64,000 nt of DNA from Agaribacterium haliotis (GCF_002312815.1 NZ_NKQJ01000012.1:1-64000), one strand, 5' to 3'. Counted from the stretch's first letter, positions 27,892 through 37,414 are shown. The notes: generated from the letters alone by a model not told the origin. Numbers and translations are program-made.

Positions 27892-27946
27892 TGTATGAAA
27901 TGAGTATATAAGGTTTTAAGTAGGATATAATCTACCTATTCATACA
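27892..27946. promoter_or_regulatory. Divergent GST/LysR control region with nested inverted repeats
   Basis: TGTATGAA (27892-27899) and TTCATACA (27939-27946) are exact inverted copies. Between them lies GTAG-N8-CTAC (27920-27935) enclosing a perfect TATAAT at 27926-27931. Paired dyads between divergent LysR and target genes are the usual layout for LysR binding sites. Confidence 0.5.
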
Positions 27947-28003
27947 AAGATAATGTACATTTTATAGATAATGGCGACTTTGAGATTCAGAAGGGAAAGT
28001 TAT

Positions 28004-28888
28004 ATGGACACTATTGAAGCAATGCGTGTATTTGTTAATGTGGCGCGCCATACATCCTTTACTCAAGGGGCAAAGCAATCGAACCTGAGTACTAAGCTAG
28101 CAAGTAAGTATGTCCGACAACTTGAAAGCAGACTGGATGCACAACTTTTTTATCGAACTACACGCAGCGTGACATTAACTGAAACAGGGCGCGCTTACTA
28201 TGAGCGTTGCTTACCTATGCTAGAACAGTTTGATGAACTAGAAGACTTGATACAGCACCGCCAAAAAGAGCTTTCTGGGTCGATTCGATTGACAGCATCT
28301 ACGGGGTTTGGAAGCAAAGAATTGATAGAGCCGTTGCTCGCTTTCCAAAAGCAGCACAAAGAAGTAAGAGTTGAATTACTCTTATCAGATAGTCATATTG
28401 CCGTAGTGGAAAAGGGCGTCGATATTGCGATAAGATTTGGTAAACTACAAGACTCGAATTTAATAGCGCGTAAACTAAAGGATATGCGGGTAGTATTTTT
28501 TGCTTCTCCAGATTATCTGAGTTTAAATGGCCGTCCCTCACATCCTAGAGAGCTAATTCATCATAACTGCCTTCTTTTTCGCAGCTCCAATGATTCGAAA
28601 AATTGGCACTTTAATATCGATGGCCAAATCGTCTCTTACCCAGTATCCGGAACTTTTAATACAGACTCTCCGCGGGCAATTACCAATATGTCTATTGGTG
28701 CTTTAGGCATTGGAATTGGACCGTATTACGCCGTAGAACATCATGTCAAATCGGGTGAGCTAGAATTGCTATTCGAAGATATGGAGGTGGAACCAATGGG
28801 ATTATATGTTGTATATCCTGAAAACCGACATTTAACAGCAAGAGTTAGAGCCCTAGTGGATCATCTTGTATCTTGGTTTAAAAAGTAA
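28004..28888 (+). CDS. LysR-family transcriptional regulator
   Basis: The protein has an N-terminal winged helix (MDTIEAMRVFVNVARHTSFT, then SRLDAQLFYRTTRSVTLTETG) and a periplasmic-binding-like effector domain. An earlier ATG at 27971 lacks a ribosome-binding site, while 28004 has AAGGGAAA upstream and starts at the family N-terminus, giving 294 residues. It is divergent from the GST gene and probably regulates it. Confidence 0.92.
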   Translation: MDTIEAMRVFVNVARHTSFTQGAKQSNLSTKLASKYVRQLESRLDAQLFYRTTRSVTLTETGRAYYERCLPMLEQFDELEDLIQHRQKELSGSIRLTASTGFGSKELIEPLLAFQKQHKEVRVELLLSDSHIAVVEKGVDIAIRFGKLQDSNLIARKLKDMRVVFFASPDYLSLNGRPSHPRELIHHNCLLFRSSNDSKNWHFNIDGQIVSYPVSGTFNTDSPRAITNMSIGALGIGIGPYYAVEHHVKSGELELLFEDMEVEPMGLYVVYPENRHLTARVRALVDHLVSWFKK

Positions 28889-28921
28889 TAGGTTTATTCT
28901 TGCTTGTCATGATTCTCCACG

Positions 28922-28941
28922 TAAGTGATTGTGCTCACTTA
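28922..28941 (+). terminator. Weak stem-loop after the LysR gene
   Basis: TAAGTGA and TCACTTA form a 7-bp stem with a 6-base loop, followed by AATATTTA. It is short and AT-rich, so termination is only possible, not certain. Confidence 0.3.
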
Positions 28942-29044
28942 AATATTTACCCCAAACTTCTAGTGCAAATCATCAAACGCAATAGCTTGAAGAAGAAAAA
29001 TGCAGCCCCTACTTAAGTAAGAAAGCTACATTCCCAGAGCTATT

Positions 29045-29440
29045 TTAATTTGTCCAGCGTCCAAAGAAATTCTTACTCGGCCGACCTCTCACTTGATTCC
29101 CTAATAAGTAAGATATTGGCATTACAATTAGGCCAACCAAAGCATGACCGTAGAAATCCCCGTAAATAATATGCCCAACCAATGCTAAAATCATATTTAG
29201 GAAATAGGCAGCGTAGACCATATCTCTAAGATCATTATATCTATGACTCACAATGACCAAAACAGCAATTATTTTCAACCAAGCGAGGGGATAAACAAGA
29301 TATGTTGGGTAACCGAACGCTTCAAAATAGCCAGCTTGAGTATCGTGAATAATGTGGTAAGACCCTGCGGCCCAACTTAATAGAAATAAAATGATTCCGG
29401 TTGAAACCCAATAGGCAATTTTCTGTATTTTACTAGACAT
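29045..29440 (-). CDS. DoxX-like small membrane protein
   Basis: This 131-residue protein has four predicted membrane helices (about residues 10-30, 45-65, 73-93 and 98-118), the DoxX/SURF4-like layout. The motif YPLAWLKIIAVLVI in helix 2 is typical. It overlaps the NTF2-like gene by 8 bp and is the last gene of the peroxiredoxin operon. The family is tied loosely to thiol and oxidative stress, and the exact role is unknown. Confidence 0.75.
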   Translation of the reverse strand: MSSKIQKIAYWVSTGIILFLLSWAAGSYHIIHDTQAGYFEAFGYPTYLVYPLAWLKIIAVLVIVSHRYNDLRDMVYAAYFLNMILALVGHIIYGDFYGHALVGLIVMPISYLLGNQVRGRPSKNFFGRWTN

Positions 29441-29873
29441 GCGTATTCTCGCTTTTATTGTTGCTTTCTGTGTTATAAGTTGTTTCAGGAAAGAGAAAGA
29501 TGACTTCCCTAATGACTTGCCATCTGCCTGCTGATTTTTGAAGATCTATGCTTAGATGAAGTTTCATGGGCGTACCTGATAAATCATTCTTACGAGACAA
29601 TAAAACATGTGCTGAGTCATTTTTCACATCAATTTTGTGAAGCTCAGACCATGTGTTCATTGGTGGGTCTCCAGCATCTCTTTTTTTCGAAAATAAGGAA
29701 GTAAAGATCTCTTTATTTGCAATTTGCAATTCTCCCGTCATGCCAAGCATGTAAACTTGTAAGTCGTTGTGATAGATCTCCTCAAGCGTTTCTACGTCAT
29801 AATTGGTCGCTGTATTTATAAGATTGTCTATAACCGCTTTGATTTCTAATTCACTTGCAGTATAAGAACTCAT
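29433..29873 (-). CDS. NTF2/SnoaL-like domain protein
   Basis: This 146-residue protein has the cone-shaped NTF2-like pattern (an N-terminal helix with AVIDNLINTATNYD, then strands ending in GRWQVIREVIF). Such proteins are small enzymes or binding proteins, and no catalytic set is evident. It sits between a peroxiredoxin and a DoxX-like gene with overlaps on both sides, so the three are co-translated. Confidence 0.75.
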   Translation of the reverse strand: MSSYTASELEIKAVIDNLINTATNYDVETLEEIYHNDLQVYMLGMTGELQIANKEIFTSLFSKKRDAGDPPMNTWSELHKIDVKNDSAHVLLSRKNDLSGTPMKLHLSIDLQKSAGRWQVIREVIFLFPETTYNTESNNKSENTHV

Positions 29874-30403
29874 TATAAAGTTCCTCTTATTGGGTAGTTA
29901 TTTTCTGGATTTCGAACAAAATTTATCCCCATCAAAATGGTTTTAAAATCTGGGCGAGTGAAAGGCGTATTTGAAATATCAATAACCTGTATTTTTCCTT
30001 CTTCATTCATAATGAAAAGGCCGGGCTCAGCAAATGCTCTGTCGGATTCTTGGGGTGAACGAGGTTCAGAGATGTATAGCCCTAGCTTCCTCATCTGTTC
30101 AAGTTTCAGGTCGTAACCCACAGTAAAAGAAGGGTTAACTTTGTTGATTTGCTCCTGTGCTCGTTCTAGAGAGTCAGCAGAAACCGCAATGATATCAACC
30201 CCCGCCGCGTCAAACGCAGCTGTATAATCATTAAGTGTCTTTAAATAATCGGTACAAATGGGACAATGCTTGCCTCTATATACAACAACCATTTTCCATC
30301 GCTCATCACCTGATAGAGAAAAAAGATCTACACTTCCTCCTTCAATAGTTGGGACTGTAATAGTTGGCGCAACTGTACCCGCTTTTAACTTGATATCTGT
30401 CAT
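29873..30403 (-). CDS. Peroxiredoxin-like (AhpC/TSA) protein
   Basis: This thioredoxin-fold redoxin of 176 residues carries a CPIC motif in VVYRGKHCPIC at the peroxidatic position. An open start exists at 30445, but the ATG at 30403 has GAAGGG upstream, and the longer form would run through a predicted TetR operator. Inferred role: peroxide or thiol detoxification. It is the first gene of a three-gene operon divergent from tetR. Confidence 0.85.
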   Translation of the reverse strand: MTDIKLKAGTVAPTITVPTIEGGSVDLFSLSGDERWKMVVVYRGKHCPICTDYLKTLNDYTAAFDAAGVDIIAVSADSLERAQEQINKVNPSFTVGYDLKLEQMRKLGLYISEPRSPQESDRAFAEPGLFIMNEEGKIQVIDISNTPFTRPDFKTILMGINFVRNPENNYPIRGTL

Positions 30404-30421
30404 TTTTAAACCCTTCGTGTT

Positions 30422-30439
30422 TTGTATCGATCGATATAT
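30422..30439. promoter_or_regulatory. Second, imperfect TetR operator copy
   Basis: TTGTATC-gatc-GATATAT matches the perfect site 48 bp away in one half and in part of the other. It lies just upstream of the peroxiredoxin start. Confidence 0.45.
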
Positions 30440-30469
30440 AACCATAAAAAGTAACGCATCTCAATAGTA

Positions 30470-30487
30470 TTGTATCATTCGATACAA
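30470..30487. promoter_or_regulatory. TetR-family operator (perfect inverted repeat)
   Basis: TTGTATC-attc-GATACAA is a perfect 7-bp inverted repeat in the divergent space between the peroxiredoxin operon and the tetR gene, as expected for a TetR dimer site controlling both. Confidence 0.65.
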
Positions 30488-30601
30488 AACTTTTTATAAG
30501 GTATTGTTTTTTATGCATTTTAAATTTTTAATTCAATTCTACATTTAAACTGAATGATATGTTACTATGAGTAAAATTAGTAAGAGATAAATAGAAGATT
30601 A

Positions 30602-31204
30602 ATGAAAGAAAAAAGAACAGGGCGACCTAGAGAGTTTGACAGGGACGAAGCTCTATCTGCTGCCATGCATGTTTTTTGGAAACAAGGTTATGACGGTGCC
30701 TCCATGAAAGATCTGACAGCGGCAATGAATATCAGCGGCCCAAGTCTTTATGGGGTGTTTGGCGATAAGCGTCAGCTTTTCATGGAGGCTATTGATTTCT
30801 ATGCCAACCGAAAAGCATGCAAACCTTTAGAAGTGTTTGAGACAGAACCTGATATTGAAACTGCAGTACGAAAATTCTTTTATGAGGTAGTAGAATATAG
30901 CACAATGAGTATTAGTGGTGCCAAAGGTTGCTTTCTAAGCTCATGTGTTGCAACGGTTTCTGGAGAACTGGTAGGAGTAGAGGCGTTGCTTAAGCGTGCT
31001 ATTTTTGACACAGACGAAAGGCTAGCAAGGCGCTTCGAACTAGAAAAAGCCAGAGGAGTTTTGCCTGATACCTTTCCTTCAAAAATTAGAGCTAGGCTAA
31101 TGTTTGATTTGAGACAAGGTCTGGTTTTTCGTGCGCGCGCTGGAATAGAACCAAAATATCTACTAGCCGATATCGAAAGTAACGTGGGAATTATATTAGG
31201 GTAG
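30602..31204 (+). CDS. TetR/AcrR-family regulator
   Basis: The protein has an N-terminal helix-turn-helix (RPREFDRDEALSAAMHVFW, recognition region SGPSLYGVFGDKRQLF) and a C-terminal ligand domain; total 200 residues. Two cysteines in GAKGCFLSSC could be redox-sensitive, which is only inference. It is divergent from the peroxiredoxin operon and two matching inverted repeats lie between them. Confidence 0.92.
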   Translation: MKEKRTGRPREFDRDEALSAAMHVFWKQGYDGASMKDLTAAMNISGPSLYGVFGDKRQLFMEAIDFYANRKACKPLEVFETEPDIETAVRKFFYEVVEYSTMSISGAKGCFLSSCVATVSGELVGVEALLKRAIFDTDERLARRFELEKARGVLPDTFPSKIRARLMFDLRQGLVFRARAGIEPKYLLADIESNVGIILG

Positions 31205-31302
31205 CCTGAAATTTTTTGGCTACTCAATTACGGTGCAAAAGTATATCTGTATTTATAATTTTCATAACAGCTTTTTTTATTTTCATCATCTTTGATATAG
31301 AA

Positions 31303-31983
31303 TTACTGTAGTGAGATAAATTCATCGTATTGGAGGTGTTCGACACCACTTTTGACCTGTAAAATATTGTTGGCAATGGCATTGCCTAATAGTTCTACTT
31401 TTATTCCTCTATATTTACGACGCTTTCCTTGAAAAATAAAGTCAAGTTTTGGCCAAACGAAGAGGGTTAAGGCTTGAGTATAACCATATCTATTTTGAGG
31501 TGTTAAAATCATGGATGGCTCAAAAACGCTCAATCTTTCAAAACCCAACCGAACCAACTCATCCACCAACTCTCCTTTTGTTCGAAGATAAAAATTTCGC
31601 GAATGTTTACTAACTCCAACAGAAGAGAGTAGTTGAAAATGCTTTACCCCCTTAGACTTGCAAGCTTTTGCAAATGCTAAAACAGCTGTTTTATCAATTT
31701 TAATAAAGTCAGCTTTTGATAATTTTGAAGGTTCACCAACCCCAAGTGTGCAAATTGCCGTAGTATAGCCTTTGATATAAGCGGCATAAGTGTTGGTGTT
31801 ATGAATATCTATGACTTTGGACTGGACATTTGCCATAGTTTTTTCAAAATTAATTGTTCTTCTCCCCAATGCCAACACATCCGTTACTTCAGAAAATCCT
31901 AAAACACGATTAAAAACAACTGAACCCACAGCACCAGTCGCTCCCAAAAAAATAACGCTTTGTTTGTTTGTTAAGGCATTCAT
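31303..31983 (-). CDS. NAD(P)-binding oxidoreductase, NmrA/atypical SDR type
   Basis: The Rossmann start VIFLGATGAVGSVVF carries the GxxGxxG nucleotide motif. The rest (226 residues) follows the atypical SDR/NAD(P)H-binding pattern with FQLLSSVGVSKHS. It lacks a clear YxxxK. It converges with tetR and stands alone. The substrate is not recognisable. Confidence 0.8.
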   Translation of the reverse strand: MNALTNKQSVIFLGATGAVGSVVFNRVLGFSEVTDVLALGRRTINFEKTMANVQSKVIDIHNTNTYAAYIKGYTTAICTLGVGEPSKLSKADFIKIDKTAVLAFAKACKSKGVKHFQLLSSVGVSKHSRNFYLRTKGELVDELVRLGFERLSVFEPSMILTPQNRYGYTQALTLFVWPKLDFIFQGKRRKYRGIKVELLGNAIANNILQVKSGVEHLQYDEFISLQ

Positions 31984-32080
31984 TTTAATACTACTTCATT
32001 GAAAATGAATTTAAATGTACTCATTACGGATTACCCAGATATAGCTACACAATAAAGATAGAACGACAACTCTGAAAAAA

Positions 32081-33007
32081 TTAATGTCTAAACCGCATAG
32101 ATTCACGAAACTGTTTAGGTGTTTTCCCTGTTTTACTTTTAAATATGCGGGTAAAGTAACCAGCATCTTCATACCCTAGTTCATACGCCACTTCGCTTAT
32201 GCTTTGGTTGCTTGCCAGTAATAAGCTTTTTGCTTTATTAATCAGGTAGTTTTGAATACATGCTTTCGCACTTTGCCCCGTCTGCTCTTTTAACGCATCT
32301 GTTAAATAACGCGCAGACACTTGCATTTGCCTACAAAGATGCTGTAAATCAGGCAATTCAACGTATTGGTTTTTATTTGAATAATGTACATCTAGCAAGC
32401 TTACTAAGCGACTGTGCCAATCACCTTGTAGTTCACTGCGCTGGATAAACTGACGCCGATAAAAACGCTGGCAGTAATGCATAAACGCCATAATTTGCGA
32501 TAAAATAATAGCGCGACTGGTATTGTCGTAGCCTCCTTGTAGCTCATGTTCTAATGCATTAAACAACTGCTGCAATATAGCTTGTTCAGACGGTGAGACA
32601 TGCAAAGCTTCATTGACTTGATAATGAAAAAAGCCACATTCATTAAGTAACAACTCTAGAGGATGCCCTCGTACATAATCTGGATGTAACATTAAGACAT
32701 AGGCATCACCCTCAATCGTCACATCATAAGTGGACATTGCTTGATTAGGTGCCATAGCTATTAAGGTGCCGGTTTGACAATCATACTCAGTGCGCCCATA
32801 GAATAACTGCCCCTTGATAACCCGCTTTAAAGCAAGATAATAAAAACCTCCCGATAGCTGCACTCCTTTATCAAAACTAGGAGTGCGCTTAGATAATTGC
32901 AGCGCACTTAGTTTCATCACAGCTACGAGTGGATGATTAGACGCAGCAAACCCAGCCGAGGTTAAATAATCACTAATATGTTCAAAGTGTAAAACTGAGT
33001 TTGTCAC
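32081..33007 (-). CDS. AraC-family regulator (AraC_N type)
   Basis: The N-terminal ligand region resembles the AraC_N family. The C-terminal double helix-turn-helix ends in YELGYEDAGYFTRIFKSKTG and TPKQFRE. Length is 308 residues. It follows the SDR gene by 6 bp on the same strand, so the regulator and the dehydrogenase form a small unit, a common arrangement for this AraC subgroup. Confidence 0.9.
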   Translation of the reverse strand: MTNSVLHFEHISDYLTSAGFAASNHPLVAVMKLSALQLSKRTPSFDKGVQLSGGFYYLALKRVIKGQLFYGRTEYDCQTGTLIAMAPNQAMSTYDVTIEGDAYVLMLHPDYVRGHPLELLLNECGFFHYQVNEALHVSPSEQAILQQLFNALEHELQGGYDNTSRAIILSQIMAFMHYCQRFYRRQFIQRSELQGDWHSRLVSLLDVHYSNKNQYVELPDLQHLCRQMQVSARYLTDALKEQTGQSAKACIQNYLINKAKSLLLASNQSISEVAYELGYEDAGYFTRIFKSKTGKTPKQFRESMRFRH

Positions 33008-33013
33008 TCTAAT

Positions 33014-33865
33014 TTACCCAAATGTTTGTTGTACTAATGCCAATTGCTTTAACCCACTTGGATCTGCTTGGGTTTTTAGCGCTGTAAATTGTTCCCCCCA
33101 GGCAGATGTGCGTATACGTAGTGGTAGCTGCTCTTTTAACGCCGTTGTTATCACTACTTCCGCCACTTGCTCAGGGCTTTGATACAAGTCTCCTCGTTCA
33201 GAGCCCGCACCGCTTGCCAAAAAAGCATCAAAAACAGGTTTGTACTCATCGCTAGGCATTTCACCATTTGATTGCAATTGAGCAATGACGTTATTCGCAA
33301 ATTCTGTGGCAATACCGCCAGGTTCAACACAACAAAATTGAATACCAAAACTAGGTGTTATATAACTAGCCAAAGCTTCTGTGTACCCTTCCACAGCGAA
33401 TTTTGCTGCACAATAAATATCACTAAATGGTTGTCCAACTAAACCACCAACTGAACCGATATTAATAATTTTCCCCTGCTTTGCGCGACGCATATGTGGT
33501 AACACTGCTTTAGTGCAACGAACTACACCATGAAAGTTAACATCCATTACCCAATTAATTTCTGCCTCAGTCGCATGTTCAGTTGTGCGAACACACCCCG
33601 CTCCTGCATTGTTTATGAGTAAATCAATGTGACCATGCTTAGCAATGATGTGCTCAACACTTTCGGTGATGGTCTCATTATTTTGCACGTCAAGCGCTAG
33701 TACATTTAGGGTCACACCTGCGTCTTTGGCAGCATCTAATAATGCTTGCGATTTGGAGACATTACGCATTGTTGCGTAAACCTCATAACCTTGTTGCGCG
33801 AGCTGAACACTAAGCGCAATACCTAAACCTGTAGATGTGCCTGTTACTAATGCGATTGGTTTCAT
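33014..33865 (-). CDS. Short-chain dehydrogenase/reductase
   Basis: This classical SDR of 283 residues has cofactor motif TGTSTGLG, the NNAGAG segment and catalytic Tyr/Lys in IYCAAKFAVEGY. It is probably an NADP-dependent oxidoreductase of unknown substrate. It is read together with the downstream AraC gene. Confidence 0.9.
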   Translation of the reverse strand: MKPIALVTGTSTGLGIALSVQLAQQGYEVYATMRNVSKSQALLDAAKDAGVTLNVLALDVQNNETITESVEHIIAKHGHIDLLINNAGAGCVRTTEHATEAEINWVMDVNFHGVVRCTKAVLPHMRRAKQGKIINIGSVGGLVGQPFSDIYCAAKFAVEGYTEALASYITPSFGIQFCCVEPGGIATEFANNVIAQLQSNGEMPSDEYKPVFDAFLASGAGSERGDLYQSPEQVAEVVITTALKEQLPLRIRTSAWGEQFTALKTQADPSGLKQLALVQQTFG

Positions 33866-34159
33866 TGTATTCTCCTATTAAGTTTATGAAAGTATAATAA
33901 AGAAAATGAATCTTCACGACATCACACAAAAAGACATAAAAGTAGCACGAAATCCCGTTTTTTCCTTTTAGTTAGCGCCGTTATGCAAGACAAATGAACA
34001 GACGATTGGCATTTATGTTTAATATTTGCATATAAAGTCAAAACTATAGACCACCTAACATCAAAACGTTAAACACAATAAACTAGAAATAATCGCGAAC
34101 GCCTTACCATCATTTCTCGATTTTCGGCATAAAAAATATAGGTAAGTATTGGTAAAAAA

Positions 34160-34392
34160 CCAGTAACCACAAGGCCTAGAGCCAGATTTGTGTCATGGAA
34201 ATTTCGCCAATGGCCTCAAAAACGGAATTTGTACTCAAGTTTGTACACACTTTCCGAGGTTACGCTTGAACATCATTGAAAAGCAAAGAAACGAGAAAAA
34301 GACAAAAAGCCTTTAAATTCAGTACGTAGGGATGTGATTGTGGTGTGCAATGAAAGGTGGTTTTAAGCGTTGAAAGGCTGGGCGGCATCAGG
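34160..34392. repeat. Direct repeat A, left copy (233 bp)
   Basis: The segment is 233 bp and matches 42778-43010 in the same orientation with 7 mismatches and no gaps by hand alignment. It is non-coding. The left copy abuts a decayed IS5 transposase. The preceding 33866-34159 is AT-rich and shows no gene. Confidence 0.92.
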
Positions 34393-34397
34393 ACTGA

Positions 34398-34900
34398 CTA
34401 TTCCCGCGCAGACCGTATCATCTGCTCCACTCGCAGTAGATTTCCAAGAGCAAACAACACAGCGAGCTTGTTGTCATTTTTACACAGACCTTTGCAGAAC
34501 CCGAACTGACATTTCAAAATTCTAAACGGATGCTCGACTTTTGCTCTGATATTCGCCTTTAAGTATTCTCTTCTGATTGTCTGCTTATTTTTACAAGGGC
34601 GCTTCTTCCAAACGCGTATCTTGCTAGGCATCTCAGTCACTAACCAATCGACTTTATTATTTTTGTTTCTAAACGCTTTTCTGCGCCTCGGTAGCCCGAG
34701 TCTGCCGATACAAATGCTTCATTAACATGAAGGAGCTTTGGCAGTTGGTTTAGATAGTTAGCATTGGCAGGCAGGCCTTGTGGTGAAGCTGAGCACCAGA
34801 CCTCGTTTTGCATCCACACCGATATGAGCTTTTGTCGGGTAAGGACAGTGTGTTGCCACACCATCGCTCCTAAGAACCGTACTTGATAGTCTCTCCTCAT
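34398..34900 (-). pseudogene. IS5-family transposase fragment
   Basis: The C-terminal half of an IS5-type DDE transposase is recognisable in pieces: TKAHIGVDAKRGLV, then [14 protein letters not shown], then [20 protein letters not shown]. The pieces lie in different frames. One break is a missing base in a short A-run near 34665, and another lies near 34765. The N-terminus is gone. It is not functional. Confidence 0.85.
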
Positions 34901-35204
34901 ACGGCTCAAGCCTTTCAACAACCTAAGTATCACCGCCTCGAAAAACATATTTAACTAAATGGCAGTTACACAGAATATGTTACAGACTCCAAAATTACCG
35001 TCCCAGTGAAAATTTTCAATCAACTATCAAATTCCTTCGGGACATACATGATTCAAATTTTCGAAGCGCAATCTTGGGATAAATAAATTTTTGACGATTA
35101 TTTGATCGACATATCGCAAAAATTTCCCACATGCGGGTCATTCTCTCTCAATTTCAAGCCAACAACCCTTTCAATCTCGTAATATTGTAGGCCGCTGCCT
35201 TAAA

Positions 35205-36188
35205 TCAGAAAATCCAGGCAGTCTTCGCCCGGCCCACATGGCGTAATTTGCGCATCAAGCCAAAGCATTCTTCAATCCGCTTTCGTTTTAACTGGCTGAT
35301 CCGATAGCCCCACGTATTTGTCGTCCTGCCATCAATTGCACTTCGGACAGACTTCTGTGCAACATGGTGTGTGATCGATAACCCCCTGCATCCGTCTACA
35401 AACTCGCCCGTATCGTAGCCCCGATCAGCGCCGACGGTCATGCCTGGGCGTGTTCCCTGCGCAGCCAGCATGGTCCTGCCTGCATCCCATTCTTGCCGTG
35501 TTCCCGCTTCAGAAACCTCGGCCTCCACGATCAATCCATTGCGATTTTCTGTCAGCAGATGCCCCATGTGGCACACGCGGGATTCCTTGCCGTCGCTTTT
35601 TCTGAACAGCTTGGTATCAGCATCCGTAGTGGAAGCGTGAGTCTTGTTGCTGCGCTTTGACTATGGAAATTTCTCCATCATCATCGTGATCATCAGCACT
35701 TTCTTTGGGCTTAAAGGACTTCATGGATGCACTGACTTTCAGCAGAGTACCATCCACTGAAAAATGGTCGCGGGACGTGAGCTGCTTGGCATACGCCTGC
35801 TTCTTAATGGCCGAAAAGAACAGCTCATCGATACTGCCTGACATAAACGATCACGATTTTTAGAGAATACCGAATGATTCCAGGCGCGATCATCCATACC
35901 CAGACCTACAAACCAACGGAACATCAAATCGTAGTCGAGCCGCTCAACCAGCTGTCGCTCTGATCGAATGGTGAAGAATATTTGGAGTAACATTACCCGT
36001 ATGAGCTGCTCGGGTGGAATGGATGGCCTGCCAACCGAAGAGTACATATCATCGAAGGCTGGCTCGATCTCTGCCAATGCCGCATCAACGATTTTGCGCA
36101 CTTTACGGATTGGATGGGTCTCTGGAATCCGAGACTCCTGGCTCACATAGCTGAAAAGCTCACCCTGATTAATCGAATCGCCGCGCAT
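35205..36188 (-). pseudogene. Second IS5-family (DUF772/DDE) transposase, frameshifted
   Basis: The near full-length remnant starts MRGDSINQGELFSYV and carries the DUF772 region (RPSIPPEQLIRVMLLQ), then HFSVDGTLLKVSASMKSF, CHMGHLLTENRNGLIV, GADRGYDTGEF and RKRIEECFGL. These occur in three successive frames, with breaks near 35780 and 35600. The C-terminus ends at KTAWIF, short of the usual tail. It is more GC-rich than its surroundings, a sign of foreign origin. The spacer 34901-35204 shows nothing else. Confidence 0.88.
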
Positions 36189-36224
36189 TATCTTTGGCCC
36201 AAATTGGAAACTACGCTATTGTCG

Positions 36225-36532
36225 CACTTTTAGGTTTTTTCAACAGCCTGGTAGATACGCTATTCCTTGCGTTGCCCTTTGCCTGGAAGGGTCCACTGGC
36301 TCAGTATGCGGGGCGTATTCACCGAGAGTCGGATGGTAAAGACCGTGTTACCATATACGATTATGTCGATTGCTCGCTCCCTATATTGCAACGAATGTTC
36401 AACAAACGGGAGAAAAGCTATAAGACAATGAGATATCAAATTTCGTTGAATGGTGAAGTGCCCGAGCAAGACCAATTGTCAACCGAGTTTCTGCTAGCTT
36501 CTAACAAATCAAACTCCGAAGCTCCTGCGTAA
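36225..36532 (+). pseudogene. DEAD/DEAH helicase C-terminal relic
   Basis: The stretch DTLFLALPFAWKGPLAQYAG, then IHR and VTIYDYVD, is the conserved motif VI region and tail of SSL2-like helicases found in conflict and restriction systems. Only the last 90 or so residues remain; the gene is cut by the adjoining IS end. Its final codons (LLASNKSNSEAPA and stop) lie inside repeat B. Confidence 0.7.
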
Positions 36533-36608
36533 GCACAAACCCTCACGAGCTTACTCAAGCTATTGATGGACTGATTCAATTGCTATTGCGGGAACCGAAC
36601 CGGCGTCC
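36472..36608. repeat. Repeat B, left copy (137 bp)
   Basis: It matches 42372-42508 in the same orientation without gaps, at roughly 80% identity by eye. Both copies keep an AGCTTC...GAAGCT hairpin and encode a nearly identical peptide tail ending SEAPA and stop. Confidence 0.8.
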
Positions 36609-36631
36609 TAAGCCTCCACCATATTGTAAAT

Positions 36632-36669
36632 AGCCCTAATGAACCCTCACCGGCCATTAGGGCTTTTTA
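36632..36669 (+). terminator. Rho-independent terminator
   Basis: AGCCCTAATG pairs perfectly with CATTAGGGCT around a 13-base loop and is followed by a T-run on the plus strand. It may also stop the minus-strand redox operon, which ends about 130 bp away, although the T-run there is weaker. Confidence 0.8.
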
Positions 36670-36799
36670 TTGACCTGCAACTTTACTATCAAGAATTTAG
36701 GGCTGATACGGGCAATTGCATACTCACCAACCTTCAAACAGCTTCAAACAACACTCCTTCCCAAGCAACTAAATTCATACGCAATAGTTCAGGCTTGAT

Positions 36800-37378
36800 C
36801 TACAAGCTGAGCAATGGATCAATCAATTCCTTCCAATTGTCTAATGTAGAGCTGTGGTCAACAGACACCTTATCGCCATTATTAACAAAGAAGGTGGGTG
36901 TCGCCCAGACGGATTTAGTAGCTGCATATCGTATGGGGGTTCGGGCATCGATGTAAATATCGTGAGAGACCATTTTTTTTAGGAATGCGTCTCGATTTAC
37001 GTCTGAATGCGCCTGAGCCAGATCGGCCACGAATTGCCGTAAGTCATCATGGGTTTTGTGCAAGAATGGCGCGTTATAAAACTGCTCTTGCCGCTCGTAC
37101 ACATAAGTAGCGAAGTCGTAAAACTTGCGGGCGTCACCGTCTGCGAGGGCAAATAATCCTAAGCTTACATCCCAAGCCTGCCGATGGTTGCTCAGCGTTA
37201 TCAAATGCACCCTCAAGCTCACCGGTTTGTCTTGATAGTGCTCCATAACTGCCAATAAAGTAGGCCAGGCTTGACGAGAATGCGGGCACTGAATGTCGAT
37301 AAACGCATCTAACGTGATGGCGGCTGCTGGGTCACCGAGTAAATATCCACTCGGGCGATTAGGAATTGGAATGGCCAT
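36800..37378 (-). CDS. DsbA-family thioredoxin-like protein with CPHS motif
   Basis: The thioredoxin fold has the helical insert of the DsbA/Thioredoxin_4 group and 192 residues. The active site in FIDIQCPHS keeps the first cysteine but has Ser in place of the second. The cis-Pro loop is WATPTFFV. No signal peptide is present, so it is cytoplasmic. A monothiol site suggests glutathione-linked reduction or isomerisation rather than disulfide making. It is the last gene of the redox operon. Confidence 0.8.
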   Translation of the reverse strand: MAIPIPNRPSGYLLGDPAAAITLDAFIDIQCPHSRQAWPTLLAVMEHYQDKPVSLRVHLITLSNHRQAWDVSLGLFALADGDARKFYDFATYVYERQEQFYNAPFLHKTHDDLRQFVADLAQAHSDVNRDAFLKKMVSHDIYIDARTPIRYAATKSVWATPTFFVNNGDKVSVDHSSTLDNWKELIDPLLSL

Positions 37379-37414
37379 GCTTATAATTCTCCTTCTTTGT
37401 TGTTCTGGTGCGTG

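Noticed and set aside
34640-34700. Programmed frameshift in the IS5 transposase A-run
   Set aside because: Further breaks upstream and a missing N-terminus show simple decay.
36590-36625. Stretch resembling the 3' end of tmRNA (GCGGGAACCGAACCGGCGTCC), suggesting an ssrA att remnant
   Set aside because: The acceptor stem and CCA are not in the right place and the T-stem has mismatches; the second copy matches worse.
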